64,000 nt of DNA from Bacteroidia bacterium. Lineage in GTDB: Bacteria > Bacteroidota > Bacteroidia > NS11-12g > UBA955. The notes under the pieces are model-generated. The model saw only the letters and a list, made by a program, of their open reading frames with translations. It ran no database searches and had not been told where the DNA came from. Numbering within the stretch: the first letter of the stretch is position 1; each line of letters opens with the position of its first letter. The position numbers were made by a program, and so were the translations under genes. Location: NCBI GenBank assembly GCA_023228875.1, contig JALOAG010000008.1:1-64000 (forward strand). The letters are read 5' to 3'. Below are positions 35,299 to 45,659 of the stretch, in pieces.

Positions 35299-38200
35299 AT
35301 GAAAACTAATTACTCATTTCTGAAATTTCGCTCAGTATGCAAAGTGTTCTTAACTTTGATGTTTTTTCCGGTAATGCAAACACAAGCACAGTTGACAGCC
35401 GGTATCGGTTATACACTGGATAACACTACTGCTGCCAGTGCAACAAATTACACAAACTTACAATCTTTCTTTAATGATATATCGTCCGGCACAAGGTCGG
35501 ATGGCGGACCGGTTCAAGGACCCGGAGTTACGGGCAGTGGGGATATAGTTCTAAATATTCTGAACTCTGTTGTCAACGAACAAATTGTGGTGCTGCCTCA
35601 TCCTTCTCTGAATGTAAACAGACGTGTGGTGGTAAAAGGTAAGTATCCCTATTGGTATTACAATCCAAATGCTTCTTCAAAATATGTTTTATGGCTAAAA
35701 GGTGCGGATCATTTTGTTTTTGATAGTTTGCAAATTGTGAATTGGAATGCTTCCTGGTGTGAAACTGTGATTTTGTCAAATAATGCTGACTCAAATATTT
35801 TTCGTAATTGTAGTATCACAAATGATAATTATGATTATAACAAGATAACAGTGAATACAAGTCATACAGCAGATGAGTCTGTTGATAGGTCTAACTATGG
35901 GGATGCGGGTGCAATCATTGTTTTTGGCAATTCAATCAATAGTTTAAAACACAATGTCAGGGGTGCAAACGGGAGAGGGAATCTTTTTGAAAATAATAAG
36001 ATTATCTGTGTGCTTGATGGGAATGGAAGAAGAGGTGCAACCTATGGAATATTTGAATTAGGTGATGGCACAGCCAACTCAGGTGGTAATATGTTTATTG
36101 GTAACAGAATCGTCAATCCTACAGGAGTCGGAATATATTCTTATGCATCCGGTGGAGGAAAGTATAACTATAACACAATCCTGCGCTCTACCACTGCTGC
36201 AATACAAGATGATAATGACCAAACTTGTCTCTATGGAATTCAACTGTATTATCCTTATTTATCTGCTTATCCTGATAAAGATATAGAGGTAATAGGTAAT
36301 ACAATTCGAAATATGGGTGATAGTTCCAGAACGAATAATGCAAAAACATTTTATGGTATTGCTATTTCAAGGAGTGAGGGTATTACATCGGACGCACATG
36401 CAGGCTATGCAGGAACTAATGTGATTAGGGTCGAAGGGAACAATGTCTACAATAATTATGCAGGAAATAAATATGATAACAAAGCCTATGTGTATCCTTT
36501 TGCTGCGTACTTAGCTCAAAATGTATTTTTAGTAAATAATGTGTTTGCCAACAATGTGGCTTATCCATCCATTTTGAATCCTATACGCGAAGCAAGAAGC
36601 TATATTGAATGGCAATATTCAACTGGCGATGTTGTAAATAATACTTTTTATAGGTCTTTTGATTATTCATTACATTCAGGTACTGTCAATGCTTATGACT
36701 ATTTGAATGTATCTGGTTCTAAAATTGTTGCAGGTAATCCCAGTATTACCAGACAGATTCAAACCAATTTTTATAATAACATCTCTTATTATGATGTGAA
36801 AGCGACCAATTCATATAATAATGGACCCGGGTTTCTTTATTTGTATGATATAAAGAATAATTCTTTTTTCTATGATTCAATTCGTTCAAATAATAAAGCA
36901 GACATCAACTCAGTCAATTATTTAAGAGGTGTAAATAATCCACTCACTGCCATCAGTGTGGCTGATTTGAATAACCTGGGTGGTGCAGATAGCAACATTG
37001 TTGCAAACCCGGCATTTGTTAATCCTAATAAAAACAATTTCGCTTACCTCAATCCCGCTCTTAATGGTATGGGAAATTATTATACTTCATTCGCATATCC
37101 ACATGGGATAACTAAAGACAAGTCAGGTTATGACAGAGATTCTACACACCCTGATATAGGAGCTGTAGAAGTCGATTTTGATTTTAAATTAGGTGGAGAC
37201 TTCAATCAAGGTGATTATGATGTTTGTTCGAGTGTTCCAGCAAAATTTCAAGGCTATGTTATAAGCAAGTTTAATTTTGACTATCAATCCGGTCAAATTG
37301 GGTATGTGTTGAATAATCAACAGCCGGTTTTGATTGACTTTGATACAATACACGCTAATGATACCACTTTTTTTGAAATTGATAACCTGAATTTTAAGGG
37401 AGCCCCGGATAATTCCCGTTTCACAGTATTCATTGCCCATTTTGATGACAACCATGCTAACGACACTTTGCAATTTAATTTGAATGTTCATAGAGGTATA
37501 ACCAATTCAAGTATTGGTGCTAACATCACGAGTAAGGGCTTGGAACTGGATTCCTCAAGAAGTTATTGGGTAACTATTCCAAATGATTCTATTGTGTTTG
37601 AAGTCCAATTTGCTTCACCTCCTCCAGCAATGGTGGTGAGCACAGTTGTTCTTTCAGCATCAGGAGATACGTTGCCGTTTGCAAGTTATTATCAACCGGT
37701 CAATACAGGATTTTGGATAATAAATCCAACCGATGACTATATAGATAGTATGGTGGAAGCGAGACTGATTCTGCATAACTCGCTCACAGGATGCGATTCG
37801 GTTATTGTGCGTAATGTTTTAGTTTCACCGTATGGCAGACCTGATTTTCTTGTAAAGAAAGCCTGTGTGGGAAAAGAGGTAGTTTTTGAAAATAAATCAA
37901 CAGTTAAAAGCGGTAAAATTAAGTATGAATGGAATTTTGGTGATGGACAAACCAGTACCGCTGTCAATCCTAAGCATACTTATGCCTTGCCGGGATATTA
38001 TCAAGTTACCTTGAAAACTACCACAGATTCGTTTGGATTTATAAAATCACTCACAAAGTCTGTAAAGGTTAGCAGTTTTCCGAATGCTGATTTTGCAGTA
38101 AGCAATCTATGTTTCGGACTCCCTATTTCCATCCAAAACAATACAACAAGCAGTTCAGATACCGTTTTGTATAGCTGGGATTTTGGAGATGGTAACACTG

Positions 38201-39576
38201 CAACTGATGCTGTGCCAACTCCTGTTTATCAGGATGCAGGCAATTATTCAATCAGATTGATTGCTGCATCAGAAGGAGATTGTGCTGATACCATTGTGCG
38301 ACCTATTTCTTTGTATCCTACACCTAAAGCTGACTTCGTTTATACTTCACCCGCTTGCTTTGGTTCTCCTGTTGGATTTACTAATAAGACTACGATCCCA
38401 TTTTCAACTTGGAATTGTGAATGGCAATTTGGGCAAGGAGAAAGCAAATCTCTTCAAACTAGCCCTAATTATATATTTCAATCCGTAGGAAGTAAGGATG
38501 TAAAGTTAGTAGCTTACACCAACGAAGGGTGTAGTGATTCAGTTGTTAAAACATTAGAGGTAAATCTTGCTCCGCAAATTTCTATTACTCATTCTGATGC
38601 TTGTATCGGATTACCTACAATCTTTAACAGCAATGTTGTGGTTCCATCGGGAAATACGGCTACCTACAAATGGGTGATAGAAAGCAAAACAATTATTGAT
38701 TCTGTTCCCAAAGTTACATTTGCAACTATAGGATTGAAAACTATTTCACTGCAAGTAATTTTTTCATCAGGCTGTGCTAACAATGCTACAATCCAAGTTG
38801 GGACGGGGCATAAACCCAATGCTCAATTTACGCTCAATGATATGGTTTGTACAAAAGAGGTTCTTAAAATTACCAATACATCAACCATTAGTTTCGGAAG
38901 TGCAAAGTACAACTGGAACATGGGTGATACTGTTTACAATGATGTGTTTGTACCAAATCATGTTTACAAAACTAATGCGTCACAGAACTATCAAGTGATG
39001 TTAGTTGCTTTTGCTTCTACCGGTGTATGTTCAGATACAGCAGAGCAAAACGTTCGTGTTGGTGTTACTCCGGTTTGTGATTTTGTAATCAACCCTATAT
39101 GGATACCCGGACATAGAGGCTATGAATTTGAAGTTGATGATTTTGATGCAACATACAAATGGGATTTTGGAGATGGAGAAGTTTCAAGTGATAAAAACCC
39201 TCAACACCAATTTAAAGAAGATGGTAAATATGATGTGAAGCTGTCTATAAGTACGGTTGAAGGATGCGAATGTGTAAAGACTGTTTCTCACACTGTAACC
39301 AACCTTAATGTCCGTGACGGTTTAAATGCGGCTTCATTCAAATTGTATCCTAACCCAACAACAGGCTTCATTACAGTCAAATTGCAGAATGTAAATGACA
39401 ACGGAATAATAGAGGTGATTGATATGAAAGGAGCACGAGTGCTTTCTGTTTCTCATGCTGAACTTACAAGCAATGGCAATGTATTAGACTTGACTAATCA
39501 ACAAGCAGGAATTTATATCATTCGCTATATCTCAGGAGCAGCAATAGCAATAGGAAAAGTCGAGCTTGTTAATTAA
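35299..39576 (+). CDS. T9SS-secreted PKD-repeat adhesin with beta-helix region
   Basis: A 1425-residue secreted protein. A signal peptide (about 1-31, ending QTQAQ) is followed by a long region (about 35-630) rich in Asn, Tyr and short repeated strands (IFRNCSITNDNY, NLFENNKIICV, MFIGNRIVNPTG, IEVIGNTIRNMG), typical of a right-handed parallel beta-helix. From about 850 to 1325 there are several PKD domains, the clearest with YEWNFGDGQTSTAVNPKHTY, YSWDFGDGNTA and YKWDFGDGEVSSDKNPQHQF. The last 80 residues form a type A T9SS sorting domain (FKLYPNPTTGFITVKL to KVELVN). It is probably an adhesin or cell-surface scaffold. Confidence 0.9.
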   Translation: MKTNYSFLKFRSVCKVFLTLMFFPVMQTQAQLTAGIGYTLDNTTAASATNYTNLQSFFNDISSGTRSDGGPVQGPGVTGSGDIVLNILNSVVNEQIVVLPHPSLNVNRRVVVKGKYPYWYYNPNASSKYVLWLKGADHFVFDSLQIVNWNASWCETVILSNNADSNIFRNCSITNDNYDYNKITVNTSHTADESVDRSNYGDAGAIIVFGNSINSLKHNVRGANGRGNLFENNKIICVLDGNGRRGATYGIFELGDGTANSGGNMFIGNRIVNPTGVGIYSYASGGGKYNYNTILRSTTAAIQDDNDQTCLYGIQLYYPYLSAYPDKDIEVIGNTIRNMGDSSRTNNAKTFYGIAISRSEGITSDAHAGYAGTNVIRVEGNNVYNNYAGNKYDNKAYVYPFAAYLAQNVFLVNNVFANNVAYPSILNPIREARSYIEWQYSTGDVVNNTFYRSFDYSLHSGTVNAYDYLNVSGSKIVAGNPSITRQIQTNFYNNISYYDVKATNSYNNGPGFLYLYDIKNNSFFYDSIRSNNKADINSVNYLRGVNNPLTAISVADLNNLGGADSNIVANPAFVNPNKNNFAYLNPALNGMGNYYTSFAYPHGITKDKSGYDRDSTHPDIGAVEVDFDFKLGGDFNQGDYDVCSSVPAKFQGYVISKFNFDYQSGQIGYVLNNQQPVLIDFDTIHANDTTFFEIDNLNFKGAPDNSRFTVFIAHFDDNHANDTLQFNLNVHRGITNSSIGANITSKGLELDSSRSYWVTIPNDSIVFEVQFASPPPAMVVSTVVLSASGDTLPFASYYQPVNTGFWIINPTDDYIDSMVEARLILHNSLTGCDSVIVRNVLVSPYGRPDFLVKKACVGKEVVFENKSTVKSGKIKYEWNFGDGQTSTAVNPKHTYALPGYYQVTLKTTTDSFGFIKSLTKSVKVSSFPNADFAVSNLCFGLPISIQNNTTSSSDTVLYSWDFGDGNTATDAVPTPVYQDAGNYSIRLIAASEGDCADTIVRPISLYPTPKADFVYTSPACFGSPVGFTNKTTIPFSTWNCEWQFGQGESKSLQTSPNYIFQSVGSKDVKLVAYTNEGCSDSVVKTLEVNLAPQISITHSDACIGLPTIFNSNVVVPSGNTATYKWVIESKTIIDSVPKVTFATIGLKTISLQVIFSSGCANNATIQVGTGHKPNAQFTLNDMVCTKEVLKITNTSTISFGSAKYNWNMGDTVYNDVFVPNHVYKTNASQNYQVMLVAFASTGVCSDTAEQNVRVGVTPVCDFVINPIWIPGHRGYEFEVDDFDATYKWDFGDGEVSSDKNPQHQFKEDGKYDVKLSISTVEGCECVKTVSHTVTNLNVRDGLNAASFKLYPNPTTGFITVKLQNVNDNGIIEVIDMKGARVLSVSHAELTSNGNVLDLTNQQAGIYIIRYISGAAIAIGKVELVN

Positions 39577-39593
39577 AGTCTGCAAGCGTTATG

Positions 39594-39623
39594 CTGCATG
39601 CAATTGTTTTTAATTGCATGCAG
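39594..39623. terminator. Hairpin between the PKD adhesin and ahcY
   Basis: A perfect 12-bp stem CTGCATGCAATT / AATTGCATGCAG with a 6-nt loop, 17 bp after the adhesin stop and directly next to the ahcY stop codon. The T-tract is short (TTT), so efficiency is uncertain, but the position between convergent genes fits a terminator. Confidence 0.7.
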
Positions 39624-39624
39624 T

Positions 39625-40938
39625 TTAGTATCTGTATGCTTCGGATTTATAAGGTCCTTGTTGAGACACTCCTATATATTCTGCTTGCTCCGGTGTTAGT
39701 TTTTCTAACTTAGCACCAATATGCTCCAAATGTAACGCAGCTACTTTTTCATCAAGGTTTTTAGGTAAGGTATATACTTTGTTTACGTATTTATCCGCAT
39801 GATTCCAAAGTTCAATTTGGGCAAGAGTTTGGTTTGAGAATGAATTACTCATTACAAAAGAAGGGTGTCCCATTGCACAGCCAAGATTAACTAAACGTCC
39901 TTCTGCCAAAATGATAACATCATGTCCGTCAACATCATAAATATCTACTTGTGGTTTGATATTTGTCTTTTTATGACCGTAATTTTTGTTTAGCCAAGCC
40001 ATATCAATTTCATTGTCAAAATGTCCAATGTTACACACAATTGACTTGTCTTTCATATTCTTAAAATGTCTGTCCACAATGATTTTCATGTTTCCGGTTG
40101 CAGTAACAAAAATATTTGCTCTCTTAACCGCATCGTCCATGGTAACTACTTCAAAACCGTCCATGGCAGCTTGCAATGCACAAATAGGATCGATTTCAGT
40201 TACTAAAACTCGGCATCCTGCACCACTCAAGGATTGCGCACTTCCTTTTCCTACATCTCCATAACCTGCAACGACTGCTACTTTGCCCGCAAGCATTAAG
40301 TCTGTTGCACGTCTGATTGCATCAACCAATGACTCTTTGCAGCCATATTTGTTGTCAAATTTTGATTTAGTAACTGAGTCGTTTACATTAATTGCAGGGA
40401 TTGGCAATGTGCCTTTTTGCTCTCTCTGGTGTAAACGCATTACTCCGGTAGTAGTTTCTTCACTGAGTCCTTTAATTCCTTTTGCTAATTCAGGGTATCG
40501 GTCAAAAACCATATTGGTTAAGTCACCGCCATCATCCAAAATCATATTTAACGGTTTACGTTCTTCACCAAAAAATAAAGTTTGTTCAATACACCAATCA
40601 AACTCTTCTTCTGTCATACCTTTCCAAGCATATACGGGGATTCCTTTTGCTGCAATTGCTGCCGCTGCATGGTCTTGAGTAGAAAAAATATTGCAAGAAG
40701 ACCAAGTAACTTCTGCGCCAAGCTCAACCAAGGTTTCAATTAAAACAGCTGTTTGAATGGTCATATGCAGACAACCTGCAATACGTGCACCTTTCAGAGG
40801 TTGTTGATGCCCAAATTCTTTGCGAATGGACATTAATCCCGGCATTTCTGCTTCTGCAAGGTTGATTTCTTTGCGTCCCCATTCTGCTAAGGAAATGTCT
40901 TTAACTTTGTAAGGAATATAGGTGCTTGTACTTGTCAT
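39625..40938 (-). CDS. ahcY: Adenosylhomocysteinase
   Basis: A 437-residue enzyme that reversibly splits S-adenosylhomocysteine to adenosine and homocysteine, clearing the product inhibitor of methyltransferases. Seen are GCLHMTIQTAVLIETL with the substrate-binding region, WSSCNIFSTQDHAAAAIA, the NAD-binding VVAGYGDVGKGSAQSLSG, and the C-terminal LDEKVAALHLEHIGAKLEKL followed by the usual PYKSEAYRY end. All family landmarks and length are normal. A TATTTTTG -7 box lies 22 bp before the ATG. Confidence 0.97.
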   Translation of the reverse strand: MTSTSTYIPYKVKDISLAEWGRKEINLAEAEMPGLMSIRKEFGHQQPLKGARIAGCLHMTIQTAVLIETLVELGAEVTWSSCNIFSTQDHAAAAIAAKGIPVYAWKGMTEEEFDWCIEQTLFFGEERKPLNMILDDGGDLTNMVFDRYPELAKGIKGLSEETTTGVMRLHQREQKGTLPIPAINVNDSVTKSKFDNKYGCKESLVDAIRRATDLMLAGKVAVVAGYGDVGKGSAQSLSGAGCRVLVTEIDPICALQAAMDGFEVVTMDDAVKRANIFVTATGNMKIIVDRHFKNMKDKSIVCNIGHFDNEIDMAWLNKNYGHKKTNIKPQVDIYDVDGHDVIILAEGRLVNLGCAMGHPSFVMSNSFSNQTLAQIELWNHADKYVNKVYTLPKNLDEKVAALHLEHIGAKLEKLTPEQAEYIGVSQQGPYKSEAYRY

Positions 40939-40960
40939 GTTCTGTTAATTTTATGAGGTG

Positions 40961-40968
40961 CAAAAATA
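40961..40968 (-). promoter_or_regulatory. ahcY: -7 promoter box (TATTTTTG) of ahcY
   Basis: TATTTTTG on the minus strand, 22 nt before the ATG at 40938. No TTTG at -33 and no riboswitch-like leader (the leader would be only about 15 nt). Confidence 0.5.
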
Positions 40969-41059
40969 AGATTTAATTATGAATTAAAAATAAGTAGCAG
41001 ACGCAAGTAGTTTTAGTTATTAAGGATTGGTGAAGGAGTGGGTACTATCGTTTTTATTA

Positions 41060-41067
41060 TAGCTTTG
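41060..41067 (+). promoter_or_regulatory. -7 promoter box (TAGCTTTG) of 41079-43302
   Basis: TAGCTTTG lies 11 nt before the ATG at 41079, giving a very short leader. It probably drives both this gene and the overlapping M16 peptidase. Confidence 0.5.
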
Positions 41068-41078
41068 CAGGATTCAAC

Positions 41079-42026
41079 ATGCAAAATAAAATCACAGCAC
41101 TTTTTGGCATCAAATATCCGATAGTTCAAGGGGGGATGATATGGAACAGCGGTTGGAGATTGGCTTCGGCAGTAAGTAATCATGGAGGGCTTGGGTTAAT
41201 CGGTGCCGGGTCAATGTACCCTCATATTTTAGAAGAACATATTCAAAAATGTAAAAAAGCAACGGACAAGCCATTTGGTGTCAATTTGCCCTTGATTTAT
41301 CCTCAAGTGGACGAACATATTGATATCATTATAAGAGAAAAAATTCAAGTTGTTTTTAGCTCAGCAGGCAACCCGGGCAAATGGACTCCCTTGTTAAAAG
41401 AACATGGTATCAAAGTAGTGCATGTTGTAGCGAATACAAAGTTTGCTCAGAAAAGTGAGCAATGTGGAGTAGATGCAATTGTGGCAGAAGGGTTTGAAGC
41501 AGGCGGACACAATGGTAGGGAGGAAACCACTACAATGGTGCTGATTCCTTTAGTAAAGAAAGTATGTTCGCTTCCGGTGATAGCAGCCGGTGGTATTGGA
41601 AGCGGTAGGGCAATGGCTGCTGCTATGGCTCTTGGCGCAGATGGTGTGCAGGTAGGTTCGCGGTTTGCTGCAAGTGTAGAATCTTCTTCTCATATCAATT
41701 TTAAAGAAAGAATTGTTGCATCAAGTGACGGGGATACAACATTGACATTGAAGGAATTGATTCCTGTAAGATTGTTGCATAACGGCTTTTTTGATCGTGT
41801 ACAAGAAGCGTATAGAAATGGTGCAACACAAGAACAACTGGCAGAATTGCTGGGTAGAGGCAGAGCAAAGAAAGGTATGTTTGAAGGAGATTTAGAAGAA
41901 GGAGAACTTGAGATTGGACAGATTGCTGCCTATTTTGACAGTATTGAATCTGTTGAAACTATTATGCAATCTTTTGTGAGAGAATATAATAACGCAATAG
42001 GTGAATTACAGTCAAAAACTTTTTAA
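41079..42026 (+). CDS. Nitronate monooxygenase / FabK-like FMN oxidoreductase
   Basis: A 315-residue TIM-barrel flavoprotein of the 2-nitropropane dioxygenase family, which includes nitronate monooxygenases and the enoyl-ACP reductase FabK. Seen are YPIVQGGMIWNSGWRLASAVSNHGGLG at the start, the catalytic-His region VAEGFEAGGHNG, and FMN-phosphate binding in IAAGGIGSGRAMAAAMALGADGVQVGSRF. Sequence alone does not separate nitronate oxidation from enoyl reduction. It overlaps the downstream peptidase by 26 bp. Confidence 0.87.
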   Translation: MQNKITALFGIKYPIVQGGMIWNSGWRLASAVSNHGGLGLIGAGSMYPHILEEHIQKCKKATDKPFGVNLPLIYPQVDEHIDIIIREKIQVVFSSAGNPGKWTPLLKEHGIKVVHVVANTKFAQKSEQCGVDAIVAEGFEAGGHNGREETTTMVLIPLVKKVCSLPVIAAGGIGSGRAMAAAMALGADGVQVGSRFAASVESSSHINFKERIVASSDGDTTLTLKELIPVRLLHNGFFDRVQEAYRNGATQEQLAELLGRGRAKKGMFEGDLEEGELEIGQIAAYFDSIESVETIMQSFVREYNNAIGELQSKTF

Positions 42027-43302
42027 TAAAGCGAGTAGGATAGAGGTGTTGGGTGAAAGTTTGATTTTCAAAACACTCTCAAATGGACTAAAGGTATTAT
42101 ACAAAAAAGTGGCACATTCTCATGTGGCACACTGTGGACTAGTAATCAATGCCGGCTCTCGTGATGATGATGGGTATATGGGTGCTGCGCATTGTATGGA
42201 ACACATGCTTTTTAAAGGCACACAAAAGCGAAAATCTTTTCATATTCTTAATCGCATTGATTCTGTTGGTGGGGAAATCAATGCATATACAACCAAAGAA
42301 GTTACTGTACTTTATTCTACTGTTTATGAAGTATTCTTAGATAGAGCCGTGGAACTGCTTTTTGACGTTGCTTACCATTCAACTTTTCCTGTCAAAGAGT
42401 TGGCAAAAGAGCGCAAAGTCATCAAGGATGAAATCAGAATGTATGAAGATTCTCCTGATGACAATATCTTTGATGAATTTCAAGAACTCATATTCAAAGA
42501 TAATCCACTTGCAGGGAATATTTTAGGCACTGAAAAGAGCTTAGATACCATTACTTCAAAAACATTGCGTGACTTTACTTCGGTTTATTATAAACCTGAA
42601 AATATGGTTTTTGTGGTGGTTTCAGATTTGCCTTCAGAAAAGATATTTAGAAAGATTGAAAAATATGCACTCCAACCGCCTTTAAAATCCGACAATAAAT
42701 CAGGATTTAATCCCATTAGAAAAAAGAATCAAGATTTTAATGTGCAAACAGTGATTAAAGAAACAGACCATGTTCAAAGTTATGTGGTAATTGGCGGACA
42801 AGCGTCTCAATCGAATTCACCTGATAGATTAAAGGAAACATTGCTTCTCAATATTTTAGGTGGACCTGCGCTTAATTCACGTTTAAGTTTAGCAATCAGA
42901 GAGAAATATGGGTTTACTTATAATATTGAAGCAGGTACAACTCATTTTACCGATACTGGATTCTTCCATTGTTTTGCAGGTACTGATAATGCTCATCATA
43001 AAAAGACAATTGCGCTCATTCATAAGGAACTTGAGAAATTAAAAAACAAGAAATTAGGAGCACTTCAAATGCACAATGCACTCAATCAATTTACCGGTCA
43101 AATCATGCTTGCCGAAGAAAATAAACTTTCATCCGTTATTGCAATGGGCAGGCAGTGGGCACAAGGAGAAAAAGTGCTTACCCTGAGAGAAATTCTTGAA
43201 TATGTCAATTCTATTACGGCAGTGCAATTGTTAGAGGTAGCAAACAGGTTATTCGAAAAAGACAAGTTAAGTTTGCTGTCCTATATTCCGTCCAAAGACT
43301 AA
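42001..43302 (+). CDS. M16-family zinc metallopeptidase
   Basis: A 433-residue insulinase/mitochondrial-processing-peptidase-like protein. The inverted zinc motif HxxEH is seen as HCMEHMLFKGT, followed by GGEINAYTTKEVTVLY and, about 75 residues on, the third zinc ligand Glu in ERKVIKDEIRMYEDSPDD. The C-terminal half is the inactive pairing domain with GPALNSRLSLAIREKYGFTYNI. No signal peptide is visible, so it is cytoplasmic or exported by another route. The first possible start is GTG at 42001, 26 bp inside the preceding gene; there is no ATG before the active site. Confidence 0.9.
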   Translation: MNYSQKLFNKASRIEVLGESLIFKTLSNGLKVLYKKVAHSHVAHCGLVINAGSRDDDGYMGAAHCMEHMLFKGTQKRKSFHILNRIDSVGGEINAYTTKEVTVLYSTVYEVFLDRAVELLFDVAYHSTFPVKELAKERKVIKDEIRMYEDSPDDNIFDEFQELIFKDNPLAGNILGTEKSLDTITSKTLRDFTSVYYKPENMVFVVVSDLPSEKIFRKIEKYALQPPLKSDNKSGFNPIRKKNQDFNVQTVIKETDHVQSYVVIGGQASQSNSPDRLKETLLLNILGGPALNSRLSLAIREKYGFTYNIEAGTTHFTDTGFFHCFAGTDNAHHKKTIALIHKELEKLKNKKLGALQMHNALNQFTGQIMLAEENKLSSVIAMGRQWAQGEKVLTLREILEYVNSITAVQLLEVANRLFEKDKLSLLSYIPSKD

Positions 43303-43343
43303 ATAGTTTGAGATATTTTCATTCATTATTTGTTTCGGATTTT

Positions 43344-44687
43344 CTATAAATCCAATAAAATACTTGTGGCAGAACTTTTCTTAATTAATCCCATTTTACT
43401 CATCTTGTTGAAGCGTTCTTTACCTACTTTGTGATATTGTTTCTGTAGCACAACAAAAATGGATTTCACAATGACTAATGTTCCTTCTAATAAGAGTCCG
43501 AAGTCTAAGGTACCCATAGAAATAAGGTTTGCCGGCAACCCTTGGATTCTCAGCATTACTAAGGCAAATAAGAATGCAAGCGGGATGACTGTTGCTACAA
43601 TCAGGGTGGTGCGCCAGTTGAATAAGAATATGAATACAATGAGTGAAACCAATTCGATTCCGGTGATTAAGTTTTCACTAACTGTCTTTACAGTGGTTCC
43701 GACTAATTCTGTTCTATCTATAAAGGGTTCAATATTGACATCTTTTGGTAAAATTCTGTTATTTAATTCATGGATTTTGTCTTTAACCCTAGCGATTACT
43801 TCATTTGGGTTTTCTCCCCTTAACATAATAACAATTCCTTCTATCAAATCATCTTCGTCTTGCAGTCCTACAATACCTAAACGGGGTTTGGCTGTAACTT
43901 TCACTTCTGCAATATGTTTTACTAATATTGGTGTAGTTCCTCTTATCTGGATTACAATATTCTCAATGTCAGCAACGCTTTCTAGCAAGCCAACTCCTCT
44001 GACAACATATGCTTGGTCGCCTTTTTCAATAACATCACCACCTACATTGACATTGCTTTTTGAAACAGCTTCAAATGCTTCTAAAGGTGAGAGGTTGTAA
44101 TTTGCTAGTTCTGTTGGATTAATCTTGATTTCATAGATTTTTTCTTCTCCTCCAAAACTCACCACATCTGCCACGCCAGGCACCGCAGTCAGTTCCCTCT
44201 CAATAACCCAATCTTGAATAGCTGTTAGTTCTTTGATTGGTTTTTTACTTTTGATAACATAACGAAAAATTTCTCCTGTTGCCCCACTTGGTGGTTCAAT
44301 GCTCGTTTGTACACCTTCTGGTAGGGGTATCCCATGCAAACGATTAGAAGTGTATTGCTGAGCATAGAAGTCTGAAACATCATCGTCAAAGATTACCGAA
44401 ACTATAGATAGACCAAATAATGAAATTGAGCGAACGTTAGATTTCTTTGGTATAGTGCTGACTGCTTGAGTGATAGGGAGGGTTACAAATTTCTCAACCT
44501 CTTCTGCACTTCTTCCAGGCCATTGTGTAATAATTCTTGCGCGAACATTGGTAACATCAGGAAATGCTTCTATTGGGGTATGTATATAACTGACTATCCC
44601 TGCAACTAGTAATAATGCTGTTAAAAAGAATATTATAATATGATTCTTGAGAGAAAAGGCAACTATTTTTAGCACTAATCTTTTCAT
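43344..44687 (-). pseudogene. Heavy-metal RND efflux pump (CzcA/CusA type), C-terminally truncated
   Basis: The 447 residues match the N-terminal part of CzcA/CusA inner-membrane proton/metal antiporters: first membrane span, PIEAFPDVTNVRARIITQWPG, SGATGEIFRYVI, and four-span region up to MGTLDFGLLLEGTLVIVKS and RFNKMSKMGLIKKSSATS, then an abrupt LLDL and stop. Family members are about 1000 residues or more, so more than half, including the second membrane half, is missing. A TTG 6 bp upstream opens the longer ORF; the ATG at 44687 is taken. It follows the fused channel/adaptor gene by 27 bp. It cannot form a working pump. Confidence 0.88.
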
Positions 44688-44714
44688 ATTCAATTGGTAA
44701 TTACTTCTAGTTAA

Positions 44715-45590
44715 TTAATGCAAAAAGTTTTTTATTTCTTCATAAACCAATAACTGATTACGGGTAATTACCTTTTCACCTTCTTGTAATCCATGTGCAA
44801 TAAAGGTTGTTCCGCTATATTGAGATAGAGTTTCAATTTTTCTAATTTCAATATCTGTTTGTGAGCGATACACTACCACGAAACTTTGGTTGTCATCAAA
44901 CACAATAGCATCACTCGGAATACAGAGTTTTTCTGTGTTTACTTTGTTAAAAGCAATTGCCTCAATCATCATTCCCGGCTTTAGTTTCATATCAATGTTA
45001 GGTAGCACTACTCTCGCTTTTAATACTTTGGCTTGTTGGTGGTAGGCATCGGTGAGTTTTTTTATTTCAACTATTTGATTCTGATAAATATCGACCATAC
45101 GCTCAAGATATGTTTGAGAATAAAGTAGTTTTCGAAATTGTAACTTTAGCGAACGTATCAGGTCTGCAAATCCTTCTTTTGTTTTATTCAGCTTTGCTTC
45201 CTCCATAGCCATGTTTTTCCATCTTTTTCCGGCAGTTATAATGAGTTGTTCAAAAGATAGACTCGCATTTTGATATTTTCCCACATGCCCCTTACCCCAT
45301 GATGGAAGCTCTTGAGCAAAAACAGCCCTTTGTTTGGCTTCTGGATTCCAGAGATTTACATCTTCAATACTCAGCAAAGGGTTGGGCCATAACTTCGCTT
45401 GAATCAAATCCGCTTCTGCTTTGGAAATCTCGAATTGATGTGCCATTAACAGCAGATTCTCGTTTATAAACTTGGCTTCGCATTGATTATATGTGAGAGT
45501 CAGGGTATCATTTGCGTTTGTTTTTGTAATGGAAATAATAGAAATGATGATAAGCAGGGTATGCTTAAAAAATTGCTGTATTGCACTCAT
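44715..45590 (-). pseudogene. In-frame fusion of TolC-like channel N-terminus to HlyD/CzcB adaptor C-terminus
   Basis: The 291-residue frame joins two different families. Residues 1 to about 187 are the N-terminus of a CzcC/TolC outer-membrane factor: signal peptide, AKLWPNPLLSIEDVNLWNPE, LSFEQLIITAGKRWKNMAMEEAKL. From about residue 188 the sequence (KVLKARVVLPNIDMKLKPGM, IPSDAIVFDDNQSFVVVY, GLQEGEKVITRNQLLVYE) is the C-terminal part of a CzcB/CusB periplasmic adaptor. The junction is near 45030. The simplest reading is one deletion that removed the rest of the channel and most of the adaptor, leaving the frame intact. Followed at 27 bp by the truncated pump. Confidence 0.85.
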
Positions 45591-45659
45591 ATTCAAAGTG
45601 CAAAGTTTCCTACTACTACCTTAAAATAACCTTAAAGTGATTAAATTTTGTCTTAGTGT

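Noticed and set aside
32903..39576. TonB receptor plus PKD adhesin taken as a polysaccharide-utilisation locus
   Set aside because: There is no SusD-like gene, glycoside hydrolase or dedicated regulator nearby, and the adhesin has its own promoter box.
40939..41078. S-adenosylhomocysteine riboswitch upstream of ahcY
   Set aside because: The -7 box lies 22 bp before the start, leaving about 15 nt of leader, too short for a riboswitch.
43459..44100. 213-codon open frame on the plus strand
   Set aside because: It is antisense to the recognisable CzcA fragment, has no family features and reads as a shadow frame.
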